64,000 bases of DNA from DATJLY01 sp963729295. Lineage in GTDB: Bacteria > Pseudomonadota > Alphaproteobacteria > ATCC43930 > CGMCC-115725. The stretch lies in contig CAVSNJ010000004.1 of assembly GCA_963729295.1 (NCBI GenBank), positions 248,001 to 312,000 of the forward strand, in the 5' to 3' direction. This document shows, piece by piece, positions 9,194-17,661 of the stretch; position 1 is the first letter of the stretch, and the number at the start of each line of letters is the position of its first letter. Both the position numbers and the translations under genes were made by a program. The notes beneath the pieces were generated by a model. It was not told the origin of the DNA. It ran no database searches and saw only the letters and a program-made list of their open reading frames with translations.

Positions 9194-9231
9194 TCGCTTC
9201 GAATGGAAAACGCCGGTTCCATTCGAAGCGA
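9194..9231. terminator. Perfect 15-bp hairpin after the wtpABC operon
   Basis: Bases 9194-9208 and 9217-9231 are exact reverse complements (TCGCTTCGAATGGAA and its mate) around an 8-base loop. The hairpin begins 8 bases past the stop codon of the ATPase gene (9239), on its transcription path. No T-run follows on either strand, so it is either an imperfect intrinsic terminator, a 3' mRNA-stabilising structure or a short palindromic repeat. Confidence 0.6.
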
Positions 9232-9238
9232 CCTTGCT

Positions 9239-10306
9239 CTAGGCGGACGCCGCCAACAGGTGAATTGCGCCGGGATCGATTTCGGCGTCGACCGGGCCGC
9301 CGGCAGCGAGCGCCGCCGCGCGCACGGTCTGCGGCAACGCGTAGGCGATGAGCGGAAAGCCGCAATCGAGCGCGACCTTCCATAACGGCCCCGACCGTCG
9401 CAGATCGACCACGCGCGCGCGGAGTCGATTGCGCTGCGCGTCGGCTTGGGGCGGCACAAGATGGACGTTCTCGGCCCGGATGCAGAGCATGACCTGGCGC
9501 GGCAGTGCGGGCTGCGCCGCGCGCTTCGCCACGTCGATGGTGGTGCCGCCCACGGAAACACGAAGCAGGTCGGTGGATTCCGCTGTGATGAGACCTTCGA
9601 CGATATTCTCCATCCCGAGAAGACGCGCGATGGCGGGGCTGCCGGGCCGCGCGAAGACCTCGGCGGCCGGGCCATGCTGGTGGATCGCGCCGCGCTCGAT
9701 CACCGCGACGCGGTCGGCAAGCGCCAGCGCCTCGGCGCGGTCGTGCGTGACGAAGACCGACGGCACGCCGGTGCGCCGCATGAAACTGCCGAGCTCGTCG
9801 CGCAGCCGCTCTGCGGTCGCGGCGTCGAGCGCGGCGAAGGGCTCGTCGAAGAGATAGAGGCTCGGTCGGCTCGCAAGCGCGCGTGCCAGCGCCGCGCGCT
9901 GCTTTTCGCCCGGGCTCAGATGTTCGGGGAGCGAGTTGGCGAGGTGCGCGATGCCAAAGCGCGACAGCAGGGCGCTCAGCGCAGTCGCATCTCTTGCCGC
10001 GCCGCCGCCGATCGCCACGTTCTCGGCGATCGAGAGATGCGGGAAAAGCGAAAAATCCTGAAGCAGGAAGGCGACGTGCCGCTTCTCGGGTCGATGCTCG
10101 GTGATATCGCGGCCGGAGACGAGGATGCGGCCGCTCGAGGGCCGGTGAAAGCCCGCGATCGTCTCGAGGCAGACCGATTTTCCCGCGCCGTTCACGCCGA
10201 GCAGAACCAGAATCTCGTCGGGAGCGACAGCAAAGCTCACGTCCTTGAGCGCGAACGACCCGAGGCGCAGGGAAATGTCGGCGACCTCGAGACCCGGCGC
10301 GCTCAT
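9239..10306 (-). CDS. wtpC: Molybdate/tungstate ABC transporter ATP-binding protein (WtpC/ModC type)
   Basis: A 355-residue ABC ATPase: Walker A LGVNGAGKS at about 36-44, Q-loop in FLLQDFSLFPH, signature LSPGEKQR, Walker B LYLFDEP with catalytic Glu, and a H-loop in VFVTHDRAE. After residue ~240 comes a C-terminal TOBE-type domain (ENIVEGLITAES, VMLCIRAENVHL), as in ModC and WtpC, which bind oxyanion or regulate transport. It would power uptake of molybdate or tungstate through the permease encoded just upstream; the two genes overlap by 4 bases (stop and start share ATGA). The assignment to Mo/W rather than sulfate comes from the neighbouring WtpA-like binding protein. Confidence 0.88.
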   Translation of the reverse strand: MSAPGLEVADISLRLGSFALKDVSFAVAPDEILVLLGVNGAGKSVCLETIAGFHRPSSGRILVSGRDITEHRPEKRHVAFLLQDFSLFPHLSIAENVAIGGGAARDATALSALLSRFGIAHLANSLPEHLSPGEKQRAALARALASRPSLYLFDEPFAALDAATAERLRDELGSFMRRTGVPSVFVTHDRAEALALADRVAVIERGAIHQHGPAAEVFARPGSPAIARLLGMENIVEGLITAESTDLLRVSVGGTTIDVAKRAAQPALPRQVMLCIRAENVHLVPPQADAQRNRLRARVVDLRRSGPLWKVALDCGFPLIAYALPQTVRAAALAAGGPVDAEIDPGAIHLLAASA

Positions 10307-11172
10307 CGCCCCGCACGCGCCGCGGCCGCGCCGTAGGCGAATTGCCGGAACAGGATGAAGAGCGCGAGCGACAGCGCCAGCAGCAAGACCGCCGCCGCGG
10401 CCGCCTCGTTGAGCCCGAACCGCAGGAACAGCTCGTAGATCTTCACCGGCGCCGTCATCGGGTAATAGACCAGGATCGCAACCGCAGCGAATTCGCTGAT
10501 CGAGCGCGCGAAGGTCAGGGTGAGGCCGGTCGCGATGCCGCGCCAGGCAAGCGGCAGGGTGATGCGCCAGAGGACGCGCCAGGGTCCGAGGCCGAGCGTA
10601 CGCGCCACCATCTCGAGCCGCGGGTCCACCGTCTCGAACCCGATGCGGGCCGAGTTCACCGTGTAAGGCGCCGCCACGAACACCATTGCCACGACGATGC
10701 CGGCGAGCGTGGCCCAGAAACGCAAGCCCAAGAGCGCCTCGGCAGGCGCGCCGATGATGCCCTGTCGGCCGAACACCATGAGCAGCGCAATGCCGGCGAC
10801 GGTATGCGGCACGCTCAAAGGCAGGTCGACGAGCGTGGCGACGACGGCGCGTCCGCGAAAGCGGCCCCGAGCGAGGACATAAGCGAGCGGCACGCCCAGA
10901 AGCGCGGAGACAAGCGCCGCGAGGAAGGCACCGAGGACGCTGAGCCCCAGCGCCTGGCGCACCTCCACATCGCGCGCCGCCGCGATGAGGCTCGCAAGCG
11001 AGGGCTCGACCGCAAGCCGCGCGAGCGGTAGCACCACGATCGCGAGCAACACGCCGCCGAGCAGCCAGAAGACGAGATAGAGCGGCAGCGAGGAGGCCCG
11101 CGAGCGCGGCTCCGCCACCGGATCATCGCGGGCGATCGCCGCCATCGGCCGTCCGCTCAGGAGCCGGGCCAC
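10303..11172 (-). CDS. wtpB: Molybdate/tungstate ABC transporter permease (WtpB/ModB type)
   Basis: A 289-residue inner-membrane protein with about six hydrophobic segments (first at roughly residues 30-53: VFWLLGGVLLAIVVLPLARL) and the EAA-type loop of BPD permeases near residue 200 (ARTLGLGPWRVLWRITLPLA), where it meets the ATPase. It moves oxyanion delivered by the binding protein. Its 5' end overlaps the 3' end of the binding-protein gene by 16 bases and its 3' end overlaps the ATPase gene, so the three are translationally coupled. Possible alternative starts lie slightly downstream (MAAIARDDP at 11142). Confidence 0.88.
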   Translation of the reverse strand: MARLLSGRPMAAIARDDPVAEPRSRASSLPLYLVFWLLGGVLLAIVVLPLARLAVEPSLASLIAAARDVEVRQALGLSVLGAFLAALVSALLGVPLAYVLARGRFRGRAVVATLVDLPLSVPHTVAGIALLMVFGRQGIIGAPAEALLGLRFWATLAGIVVAMVFVAAPYTVNSARIGFETVDPRLEMVARTLGLGPWRVLWRITLPLAWRGIATGLTLTFARSISEFAAVAILVYYPMTAPVKIYELFLRFGLNEAAAAAVLLLALSLALFILFRQFAYGAAAARAGR

Positions 11173-12122
11173 GGCTTGACCAGCGCCTCGATCGCGGATG
11201 GCGCGCCCTTGGGATTGACGGCGAGCGGCGGGCTCATCGCGCCGAACCCGTCGCGCGCGATCACCGCTTGGCCCTCGGGACCGAGCAGCAAGGCAAGGTA
11301 TTTCGCCGCGAGCGGGGCGTTGGGCGCGCCCGCCGGTATGGTGGCCGCATAGACGATGGGCTTGCCGGGCAGATCGCCGTTCTTGGTATGCGCGATCCCC
11401 GCCGCATAAGCCTGTGCGCGCGCTGGATCGCTCAGATCGATCTCGGGCGGCAGGTCTAGGCTTTGCAACTTATGCTGGAGAGCGTCCGAGCCATAGATCG
11501 CGAGATAGTCGATCTGGCCGAGCTGCAGGGCCGCGACGAGCTCGGTCTCGGTGTCGCGGATGTTGCGCGGCGGCGCGTTCGCAAGGACGCGCTCGGCGAG
11601 CCCCGGCATTTTGTAATAGGTCTCTGCGAGCGCCAGCATCTGCAAGGTCTGGTAGCCCGAGGGATCGGTATCGGGATTGGATCGGCCGATCTCGACACCG
11701 GGGCCGGACAGGACCTCGTACCAGTTCCGCGCGGAGATATCGTGCGCGCCCTTGCTCTTGGGCGTGTAGACGAAGGTGACCGCGTTCCGCGCGAATCCCA
11801 CGTACCAATTGGCCAGCGCCGGTTTGCCGTCCTGCGTGAAGAGATATTTGGGAATCACGCTGTAATCGGCGACAGCGAGAATGTCCGCTTGCTGGTGGAG
11901 ATCGGTAATTCGTTTCGCCATCATGACGCTGCCGCCGAATTGGGGTTCGACGGTGACGCCGGAATTGGCCTTCTCGAACAGCGCATCGATCTCGCGGAAC
12001 GGTCCGGCCAGCGTTCCCGCGGCGTAGATCGTGAGCGTCTCGGCGCTCGCAGCCGTAGCTGCGCAACAGCCGACCTCGACGAGCCCGGCCAGCGCCAATA
12101 AACCCCGCCTCGGCAGCATCAT
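11157..12122 (-). CDS. wtpA: Molybdate/tungstate-binding periplasmic protein (WtpA type)
   Basis: A ~321-residue solute-binding protein. Residues 1-28 form a signal peptide (LLALAGLVEVGCC, ending ASA). The mature part keeps the WtpA order: LTIYAAGTLAGPF, then GSVMMAKRITDL, ADILAVADYSVIPKYLF, WYVGFARNAVTFVYT, NWYEVLSGPGVEIGRSNP and DPSGYQ, which separate it from classical ModA. Two adjacent ATG codons (12122, 12119) are possible starts; GAGGG sits next to them, and the much longer upstream open frame reads into the divergent regulator and was not used. It is the first gene of wtpABC and is divergent from an HTH regulator gene, with inverted repeats in the 111-base gap. Confidence 0.88.
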   Translation of the reverse strand: MMLPRRGLLALAGLVEVGCCAATAASAETLTIYAAGTLAGPFREIDALFEKANSGVTVEPQFGGSVMMAKRITDLHQQADILAVADYSVIPKYLFTQDGKPALANWYVGFARNAVTFVYTPKSKGAHDISARNWYEVLSGPGVEIGRSNPDTDPSGYQTLQMLALAETYYKMPGLAERVLANAPPRNIRDTETELVAALQLGQIDYLAIYGSDALQHKLQSLDLPPEIDLSDPARAQAYAAGIAHTKNGDLPGKPIVYAATIPAGAPNAPLAAKYLALLLGPEGQAVIARDGFGAMSPPLAVNPKGAPSAIEALVKPWPGS

Positions 12123-12156
12123 TCCCTCATCGGCCCCTCTTTGCTTTGGCGTGTCA

Positions 12157-12212
12157 GTATGCAGGAAAATACCGAATTTGCCTGGCTCGGAAATACTGCA
12201 TACTAGTGCAGT
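12157..12212. promoter_or_regulatory. Candidate operator: inverted repeats in the wtpA/regulator divergent gap
   Basis: The 8-mer GTATGCAG (12157-12164) returns inverted as CTGCATAC (12196-12203). The second copy is also one arm of a 6-bp dyad, ACTGCA (12195-12200) and TGCAGT (12207-12212) with a 6-base spacer. These lie between the divergent starts at 12122 and 12234 and would suit binding of the adjacent regulator as a dimer to control both directions. Role inferred from position and symmetry. Confidence 0.5.
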
Positions 12213-12233
12213 TATCTGCAGGGGATCCGCCCG

Positions 12234-13112
12234 ATGCCGGACCTGATGACGACTGCGGAGGTGGCGGACTATCTCCGCCTCAAACAGCGCAAGATCTACG
12301 AACTCGTACGCAGCAAGGAAATTCCTTGCGCGCGCATGACGGGAAAGCTGCTCTTTCCTCGGCGGATGGTGGATCTGTGGATCGAGCAGCACGTCGAATA
12401 CGCGGGACCGCAGCCTGCCGACGCCCCGATGGTGTTGGCGGGAAGCCACGATCCGCTGGTGGAATGGGCGGTGCGCGAGTCAGGCTGCGGGCTGGCGTTG
12501 CTCACGGTCGGAAGCGCTGATGGGCTGGCTCGGTGGGCCGAGGGAAAAGCGCTTCTCGCCGGAATCCATATGATTGGCTCCGATGGCACATACAATGTGT
12601 CGGCGGTCCGCTCGCTCGGCACAGTCAGCCATCTTGTCCTGATCGAGTGGGCGCGGCGCGAGCAGGGGCTTGTTGTCGCGCCAGGCAATCCTCGAGGAAT
12701 CCGAGGACTCGCCGATCTCAAGCGAAAGAAGGTGCGGGTCGCCCGCCGTCAAGAGGGGGCAGGAGCGCATATCCTGCTCGCCCACCTGCTGAAGCGGGTA
12801 GGCATGGCGCCCGGCGACATCAATCTCGTCGACCCCGCCTGCCTCACCGAGACGGATCTTGCGCTGTCGGTGCTTGATCGAAAGGTCGATTGCGGGCTTG
12901 CCATTCGGGCCGTAGCGAAGCGGTTCAGTCTCGACTTCATTCCGCTCCATGTCGAGCGCTTCGATCTCGCAATGCGGTGCCGCGATTACTTCGAACCAGC
13001 CGTGCAGACTCTTTTTCGTTTCGCACGTAGCCCCGCACTCGTGGATCGCGCCAACGGGTTCGGCGGGTACGACGTGAGCGGGCTCGGCGAGGTCAAATTC
13101 AACGGACATTAG
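12234..13112 (+). CDS. Helix-turn-helix regulator with PBP-like (molybdate-type) ligand domain
   Basis: A 292-residue protein. Residues 1-55 are an excisionase/MerR-type HTH (MTTAEVADYLRLKQRKIYEL, then a wing ending GKLLFPRRMVDLWI). Residues ~65-290 resemble a cytoplasmic type 2 periplasmic-binding-protein domain (PBP-like), with LAGSHDPLVEWAV, GSDGTYNVSAVRSL, VVAPGNPRGIRGLADL and VRVARRQEGAGAHILL. Such fusions are commonly found beside molybdate/tungstate genes and are taken to sense the oxyanion. The gene is divergent from wtpABC. ATG 12234 has a weak GGGG upstream; ATG 12246 is an alternative that would start directly at the HTH. It probably represses or tunes wtpABC according to intracellular Mo/W. 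Confidence 0.82.
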   Translation: MPDLMTTAEVADYLRLKQRKIYELVRSKEIPCARMTGKLLFPRRMVDLWIEQHVEYAGPQPADAPMVLAGSHDPLVEWAVRESGCGLALLTVGSADGLARWAEGKALLAGIHMIGSDGTYNVSAVRSLGTVSHLVLIEWARREQGLVVAPGNPRGIRGLADLKRKKVRVARRQEGAGAHILLAHLLKRVGMAPGDINLVDPACLTETDLALSVLDRKVDCGLAIRAVAKRFSLDFIPLHVERFDLAMRCRDYFEPAVQTLFRFARSPALVDRANGFGGYDVSGLGEVKFNGH

Positions 13113-13424
13113 ACCAGCATGTCAGGGACGTATCTGACTGGCCTCTCGCGCCCAGCACGACACTCCAGCCCCAATCTCCGTTCTGGGTCAAGAGCACCAG
13201 TCGGGCGATGTCCGCATTACGTCCGCCTATGCTTCATAAGCCGGAGCAAGGCAGACACGGCAGCACTTTGCGTTCGTGCCAGGAGCGGAAAATTGCGAGC
13301 TGGCCGTGGGAGCAACACATGTCGGCGATGCCGTTAGTGACCGTGCCGCCGCGATCGCTGCCGTTGCGAGTGGAATCACTCTCGCGCCGGCGGACATCCA
13401 GCTTTTCAGCCTTAGGGTCCGGAC
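13113..13424. other. Gap without recognisable gene next to an IS remnant
   Basis: No frame in this stretch shows a recognisable protein family or a convincing ribosome site. It lies between the regulator gene and the 3' end of a decayed IS5-type element; its right edge (about 13404-13424) probably contains the end of that element, but no clear terminal inverted repeat pair could be matched at the other side. Confidence 0.4.
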
Positions 13425-13945
13425 TCAATTGACCCAGCATGTGAAGATAGCGGCGAGGTGGGCGCCGCTGAGATAGTTGCGGGCGAGCTTGTCGTAGCGG
13501 GTGGCGACACGACGCCAGTCCTTGATCCGGCACCACATGCGCTCGATGCGATTGCGCGTTTTGTAGAGCCGCTTGTCATACGGAATGGGCTTGCGGCGGG
13601 AGGTCGTCGAGGGGATCACGGCCTCAGCTCGCTGTTGGGCGAGCCGATGGCGCAGATGGTCGGCGTCATAGGCGCGATCGGCGACGAGCCGCCGGATCGG
13701 TCCGGCGCGGTCGAGAAGGCTCGCCGCAACGGTGATGTCGTTGATGTTGCCGGCGGTCAGGATGAGGACGCGCGGCCGACCCTTTTCGTCCGTGAGCGCG
13801 TGGAGCTTGCTGGTGCAGCCGCCGCGCGATTTGCCGAGCGCTTGCCTGAAGGCCCCCCTTTTCCGCCGGCCGCCGAGCGGTGCGCCTTAATGTGCGTGCT
13901 GTCGATCGCGTAGGGCTTGCCCCGTTTCTCGAGATCGGCGGCTAC
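13425..13945 (-). pseudogene. IS5-family (IS427-like) transposase remnant, truncated and frameshifted
   Basis: Read on the minus strand from about 13945, the sequence gives DLEKRGKPYAIDSTHIKAHR and then, after a frame change in a G-run near 13851-13856, QALGKSRGG, KLHALTDEKGRPRVLILTAG, ADRAYDADHLR, IPYDKRLYKTRNRIERMW and a C-terminus ending ARNYLSGAHLAAIF. These are the D, D and E blocks of DDE transposases of the two-frame IS5/IS427 type: DSTH, ADRAYD and the YK.RN.IER block. In this IS group a programmed frameshift can join two frames, so the frame change alone is not proof of decay; but the N-terminal part (first ~100 residues) is missing. It is not expected to be active. Confidence 0.75.
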
Positions 13946-14344
13946 TCACGAACCGAGCGGAGAACAGCTCTCGGCAAGTTCGCGCGTAGCTTGAGCGAAT
14001 TGTCCTAAGCCAAGCCCAGCGCAGGAGGACGTCCACTCGATCGCTTCGTGATGGCAGGCGAGCGGTCTAGGTAGTTTCCGAGTCTGATGCGGCATGCCGC
14101 GTCGCAATACGATCGGCACGATTTGGCGACACGCATGATCGCTATCAACGTGGCCTTCATGCTAAGCGCCCAATTGATCGTGGCAAGTCGCCAACCGCCG
14201 GCGCCGGACGAGGACGCTCATGCGCCGGCCTCCAGCACGGTTTCCACGCCGATGCCTTCGCTGAGTTCTGATCGATGACGATCGAGTAGCCGGGGTCAGC
14301 CCAGGTAAACGTCGGGTCCAAACCGTAACCTAAGGAGAGAATAC
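13946..14344. other. Gap upstream of the PRC-barrel gene
   Basis: No convincing gene is seen. A short frame at 14087-14278 lacks family features. The gap holds one copy of the dispersed CTCGGAAACTAC element (14066-14085, minus orientation) and, at its right end, the ribosome site AAGGAG of the next gene. It should contain the promoter of the PRC-barrel gene and perhaps of the whole energy/stress island. Confidence 0.45.
14066..14085 (-). repeat. Dispersed element, type A copy 1
   Basis: On the minus strand this reads agactcggaaactacctaga. It matches 28094-28113 at 19 of 20 positions and shares the CTCGGAAACTAC core with 25580-25598 and 28210-28228. It lies 260 bases upstream of the PRC-barrel start. 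Best guess: a regulator binding site. Confidence 0.6.
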
Positions 14345-15223
14345 ATGAAACGCTCGATTCTAGCCGGCTCCGTAGCGGCATGGGCATGTCTTGGAGTTGC
14401 CGCGCCGCTGCTCGCGGCTGCGCCTCCAGTGACTGGCACGGTAAATCATCCGCCTGCCAGTATGAAGACCGTCGCCGCCGTCAAGCCCGCGGAAAAGTGT
14501 CTGAACGACCTGCGCGCCTTCGACACTCAGATGGGAAAGGACGGATATTGGCTGGGCGGCGCCGGTTACGGGTTCGGCTATCCAATGGACGGCTACGGAT
14601 ACGGCTATCCGATGGGCGGCTACCCCGCGGTGGCCGCGGCCGCTTACCAGGATGCGCGGCCGGGCTACGAGGTCCGGATGCTGGTTGCCGCCGCGAACAT
14701 TCTCGCCCGTCACGGACAACAGCCGCAGTGCGAGAACGTGCTCGCCACGACCCGTACGATCTATACAGCCTACGTGGCTGACATGCACAGTGAAGGCGTG
14801 CCGATCGCCGACCTGCCGCACTGGCGCCAGAACCAGATTGCTGCCGCGAAGCCAGTAACGAGCAAGACAACCTCGTTCCGATCCGACGAGTTGCTCGGTA
14901 CCGACGTGCGCGACCCGCAGAACGAAGCTCTGGGCAGCATCGATGACCTGGTGCTGAGTCCGAAGACAGGCAACATCGCCTATTTGGTGATCTCCCGGGG
15001 TGGGATTTTCGGGATAGATAAAGAATACGTCCCGGTCCCCTGGGCGGACTTCAAGATAGCTCCGAACGTGAACCTGCTCGTGCTTGACAGCACGAAGGGA
15101 ACCATGGACGCCGCGCCTCGGGTGAGCAGCGACAAATTTGCAACGTCCGGCCAGTTCGATCAGGAGAGCCAGAAGGTGGATGCCTATTGGAAGACGCACC
15201 TCGCGTCCGCGGGCGAAAACTGA
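14345..15223 (+). CDS. Exported PRC-barrel domain protein
   Basis: A 292-residue protein with a signal peptide (residues 1-~26, ending LLAAA). Residues ~75-100 are Gly/Tyr-rich with repeats of GYGYGYPMGGYP style, which suggests a flexible or surface-interacting segment. A helical middle contains two cysteines. Residues ~180-260 form a PRC-barrel: SFRSDELLGTDVRDPQNEAL, SIDDLVLSP, NIAYLVISRGG, and VPVPWADF. PRC-barrel proteins in this clade are stress-associated and envelope-located; the exact role is unknown. The start ATG 14345 has AAGGAG 8 bases upstream. It is the first gene of an energy/stress island on the plus strand and lies downstream of a dispersed regulatory-looking repeat. Confidence 0.8.
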   Translation: MKRSILAGSVAAWACLGVAAPLLAAAPPVTGTVNHPPASMKTVAAVKPAEKCLNDLRAFDTQMGKDGYWLGGAGYGFGYPMDGYGYGYPMGGYPAVAAAAYQDARPGYEVRMLVAAANILARHGQQPQCENVLATTRTIYTAYVADMHSEGVPIADLPHWRQNQIAAAKPVTSKTTSFRSDELLGTDVRDPQNEALGSIDDLVLSPKTGNIAYLVISRGGIFGIDKEYVPVPWADFKIAPNVNLLVLDSTKGTMDAAPRVSSDKFATSGQFDQESQKVDAYWKTHLASAGEN

Positions 15224-15290
15224 TCCAACGAAAGATCCCAGCATCAGCGAGGAGGCGCTCACTACCAATCGAGTGTGATGGAACAATGCC

Positions 15291-17585
15291 ATGAAGGTAA
15301 TAGAGGATTTGATGTCAAAGCCGGCAGTGGCGATGAACCAGTCCACCCTCAGATTGTCCGCGTTTCCGAACCCCGTCGTAGCGTCTTGCGCGAACCTTAT
15401 GACGGCGGGGCCGGAATATGTGGTCGATGCCTTTCAGCGCAGCGTTCTCTTCCTCGAGATGCTGCGGCAGCGTGGCAACGAAGAGATCGAGATCACTTCA
15501 CGGCCGTTGGCTACGGTGCTGCGCTTCGGCCATGAAATCCTGATGGATGGTTTGTCGCTGCAACGGCCGATCAATTACGCGCTCTCGCGCATCGTGCCGC
15601 CGCAGGAAGTCGCGATCGACCCGCGCAAGCGGCCGGTCGTGGTGGTGGACCCGCGGGCCGGCCAGGGACCGGGCATCGGTGGCTTCAAGGCGGAGAGCGA
15701 GATCGGGGACGCGCTGAATGCCGGCCATCCGGTCTACTTCATCGGCTTCGGAGCGGTTCCGGCGCCGGGCCAGAAGTTCCTAGACATCGTCGAGGGACAA
15801 GTGAAGTTTTTCGAGCGGGTGGTCGAGCTCCATCCCGACGCGCCGCGTCCCTTTGCCATCGGCAACTGCCAGGCGGGCTACCAGACGCTGATGGTGGCGA
15901 TGCTGCGGCCGGACCTATTCGGACCATGCTTGGTCGCCGGCTCGCCCATGTCTTACTGGCAGGGGGTGCACGGGAAAGATCCGATGCGCTATTCCGGCGG
16001 CCTCCTCGGCGGCAGCTGGCTCACCGCAATGGCCAGCGATCTCGGCAACGGGAAGATCGATGGGACTTCGTTGGTATTGAACTTTGACAACCTGGGCCCG
16101 GCGAATTGGCTGTGGGGCAAGCAGTACGGGATCTACACCACGATCGACACCGGAGCGGAGCGCTTCCTCGAATTCGAGAAATGGTGGGGCGACTTCATCC
16201 AGCTGGGTGGCGACGAATTGCAGTACCTGGTGGACAACCTTTTCATTGGCGACAAGCTGACCCGAAACCAGCTGCAGTCGAGCAATGGCACGACATTCGA
16301 TGTCCGCAATATCACCTCGCCGATCGTCGTCTTCACCTCGTCGGAGGACAACATCAGTCCGCCGCCGCAGACGCTCGGCTGGATCGTCGATCTCTATCGG
16401 GACGTCGACGACATCCGCGCGACCGGCCGGACAATCGTCTACTGCCTGAGTCACAAGATCGGCCATCTCGCCATCTTCGTTTCCGCCAAGGTCGGTGCCA
16501 AGGAGGACGAGGAGTTTGTCGAGTTGATGGACGTGATCGACTGTCTGCCGCCGGGTCTCTATGAGATGGTCCTGTCGCCGCGGCCGGCCGAAATGTCCCC
16601 GGGCGGCTTCGTTACCGGCGACTGGATCGCCCGCTTCGAGGCCCGCTCGCTCGACGACATCCGCGCGCTCGGGCGCAACAGCCCCGAGGACGACCGCGCC
16701 TTCGCCGCCGTCGCGCGGCTGTCGGAACTGAACCTCTCTATCTACCGCACCTTCATGCAGCCCATTGTGCGCGCGTTCGCCAGCCAGCCGGCGGCGGATT
16801 TGGCCGAAGCCATGAACCCGCTCAGGCTCAGCTACACGGTCTTTGCCGACGGCAACCCATGGATGCAGGGCGTGCAGAAGCTGGCCGAGTGCGTCTCCGC
16901 ATTCCGCACTCCAGCGGCCAAGGACAATCCATTCCTCGCGCTGCAGGCACAGGTTTCGGATCAAATCATTGCCGCCCTTGATGGCTATCGCGAAGCGCGG
17001 GACCACTTGGTCGAGCAGACATTCTTCTGCTTCTATGGTTCGCCATTCGTGCAGGCGCTTCTCGGCCTCAACGACCGCAGCGAGGTGCGGACGTTCCCCG
17101 GCACTTCGCCCGAAAAGCTGGCGGCACGACAGGCCCAGGCGGACGCGTACGCAGCGAAGCTGCTGACCGGCGGGTTCGATGAAGCACTGACCCGGGCAGT
17201 GCTGTACGTCACCGCAGGCGAGCGGATGTTAGACCAGCGCGGTGCGCTCGCGCTGAACGTCGCGCGCCAGCGGCTGATGCACCTCTCGCTTGCCGATTTC
17301 AAAGTGATGGTGCGGGAGCAGTTCTTCGTACTGCAGCTCGAAGGTGAGCGGGCGGTGGAGGCGCTTGCGTCGCTCGTGCCGGATGGGAACGCGCGGAAGA
17401 ATCTGCTGAAACAGGTGCAGGCAATCGTTGGCGCAGACGATCTCCCGAACGCCGCCGAGCGCGATCGCCTGACGCAACTGTCGCAGGTGCTGGCGTCGCC
17501 GGTCGAGAAGCCAGTTGCTGCCACGAGGCGCGGCCAAACCTCCGCCGCCAAAGCAACTGCCCGGACCGCCGCGGTGTCGCGCTGA
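15291..17585 (+). CDS. DUF3141 protein (alpha/beta-hydrolase-like, PHA-synthase-related fold)
   Basis: A 764-residue protein of the DUF3141 family. An alpha/beta-hydrolase-like core spans about residues 100-420: VVVVDPRAGQGPGIGG near the start, VYFIGFGAVPAPGQ, a nucleophile-elbow-like AIGNCQAGYQTLM with Cys in place of the usual Ser, and VFTSSEDNISPP and SHKIGHLAIFVS near where Asp and His would lie. This arrangement (G-x-C-x-A-G) recalls the cysteine lipase box of polyhydroxyalkanoate synthases. The C-terminal ~340 residues are mostly helical. The cellular role is not established. It sits directly upstream of fabI-like, pta and ackA genes, so an acyl-CoA or polyester-linked role is plausible. 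A second ATG at 15312 has GAGGA just upstream and may be the true start. Confidence 0.78.
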   Translation: MKVIEDLMSKPAVAMNQSTLRLSAFPNPVVASCANLMTAGPEYVVDAFQRSVLFLEMLRQRGNEEIEITSRPLATVLRFGHEILMDGLSLQRPINYALSRIVPPQEVAIDPRKRPVVVVDPRAGQGPGIGGFKAESEIGDALNAGHPVYFIGFGAVPAPGQKFLDIVEGQVKFFERVVELHPDAPRPFAIGNCQAGYQTLMVAMLRPDLFGPCLVAGSPMSYWQGVHGKDPMRYSGGLLGGSWLTAMASDLGNGKIDGTSLVLNFDNLGPANWLWGKQYGIYTTIDTGAERFLEFEKWWGDFIQLGGDELQYLVDNLFIGDKLTRNQLQSSNGTTFDVRNITSPIVVFTSSEDNISPPPQTLGWIVDLYRDVDDIRATGRTIVYCLSHKIGHLAIFVSAKVGAKEDEEFVELMDVIDCLPPGLYEMVLSPRPAEMSPGGFVTGDWIARFEARSLDDIRALGRNSPEDDRAFAAVARLSELNLSIYRTFMQPIVRAFASQPAADLAEAMNPLRLSYTVFADGNPWMQGVQKLAECVSAFRTPAAKDNPFLALQAQVSDQIIAALDGYREARDHLVEQTFFCFYGSPFVQALLGLNDRSEVRTFPGTSPEKLAARQAQADAYAAKLLTGGFDEALTRAVLYVTAGERMLDQRGALALNVARQRLMHLSLADFKVMVREQFFVLQLEGERAVEALASLVPDGNARKNLLKQVQAIVGADDLPNAAERDRLTQLSQVLASPVEKPVAATRRGQTSAAKATARTAAVSR

Positions 17586-17661
17586 ACGGGATGCGGTCGG
17601 GTTCCGACGCAAGGAGGCGGCGTGCCGACGGCATGGGCCGATTACGCGCGAGGAGACCGTC

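Noticed and set aside
12184..12197. Another near-match to the dispersed element (ggctcggaaatact) in the wtpA/regulator gap
   Set aside because: It lacks the CTAC core and is better explained by the GTATGCAG/CTGCATAC repeats there.
13425..13945. An active insertion sequence
   Set aside because: The N-terminal third of the transposase is absent and no matched pair of terminal inverted repeats or target duplication was found.
14087..14278. A 63-residue frame upstream of the PRC-barrel gene
   Set aside because: No ribosome site, no family features, and it overlaps the expected promoter region.
15915..17006. A 363-residue minus-strand open frame
   Set aside because: It is antisense to the DUF3141 gene and lacks any recognisable domain.
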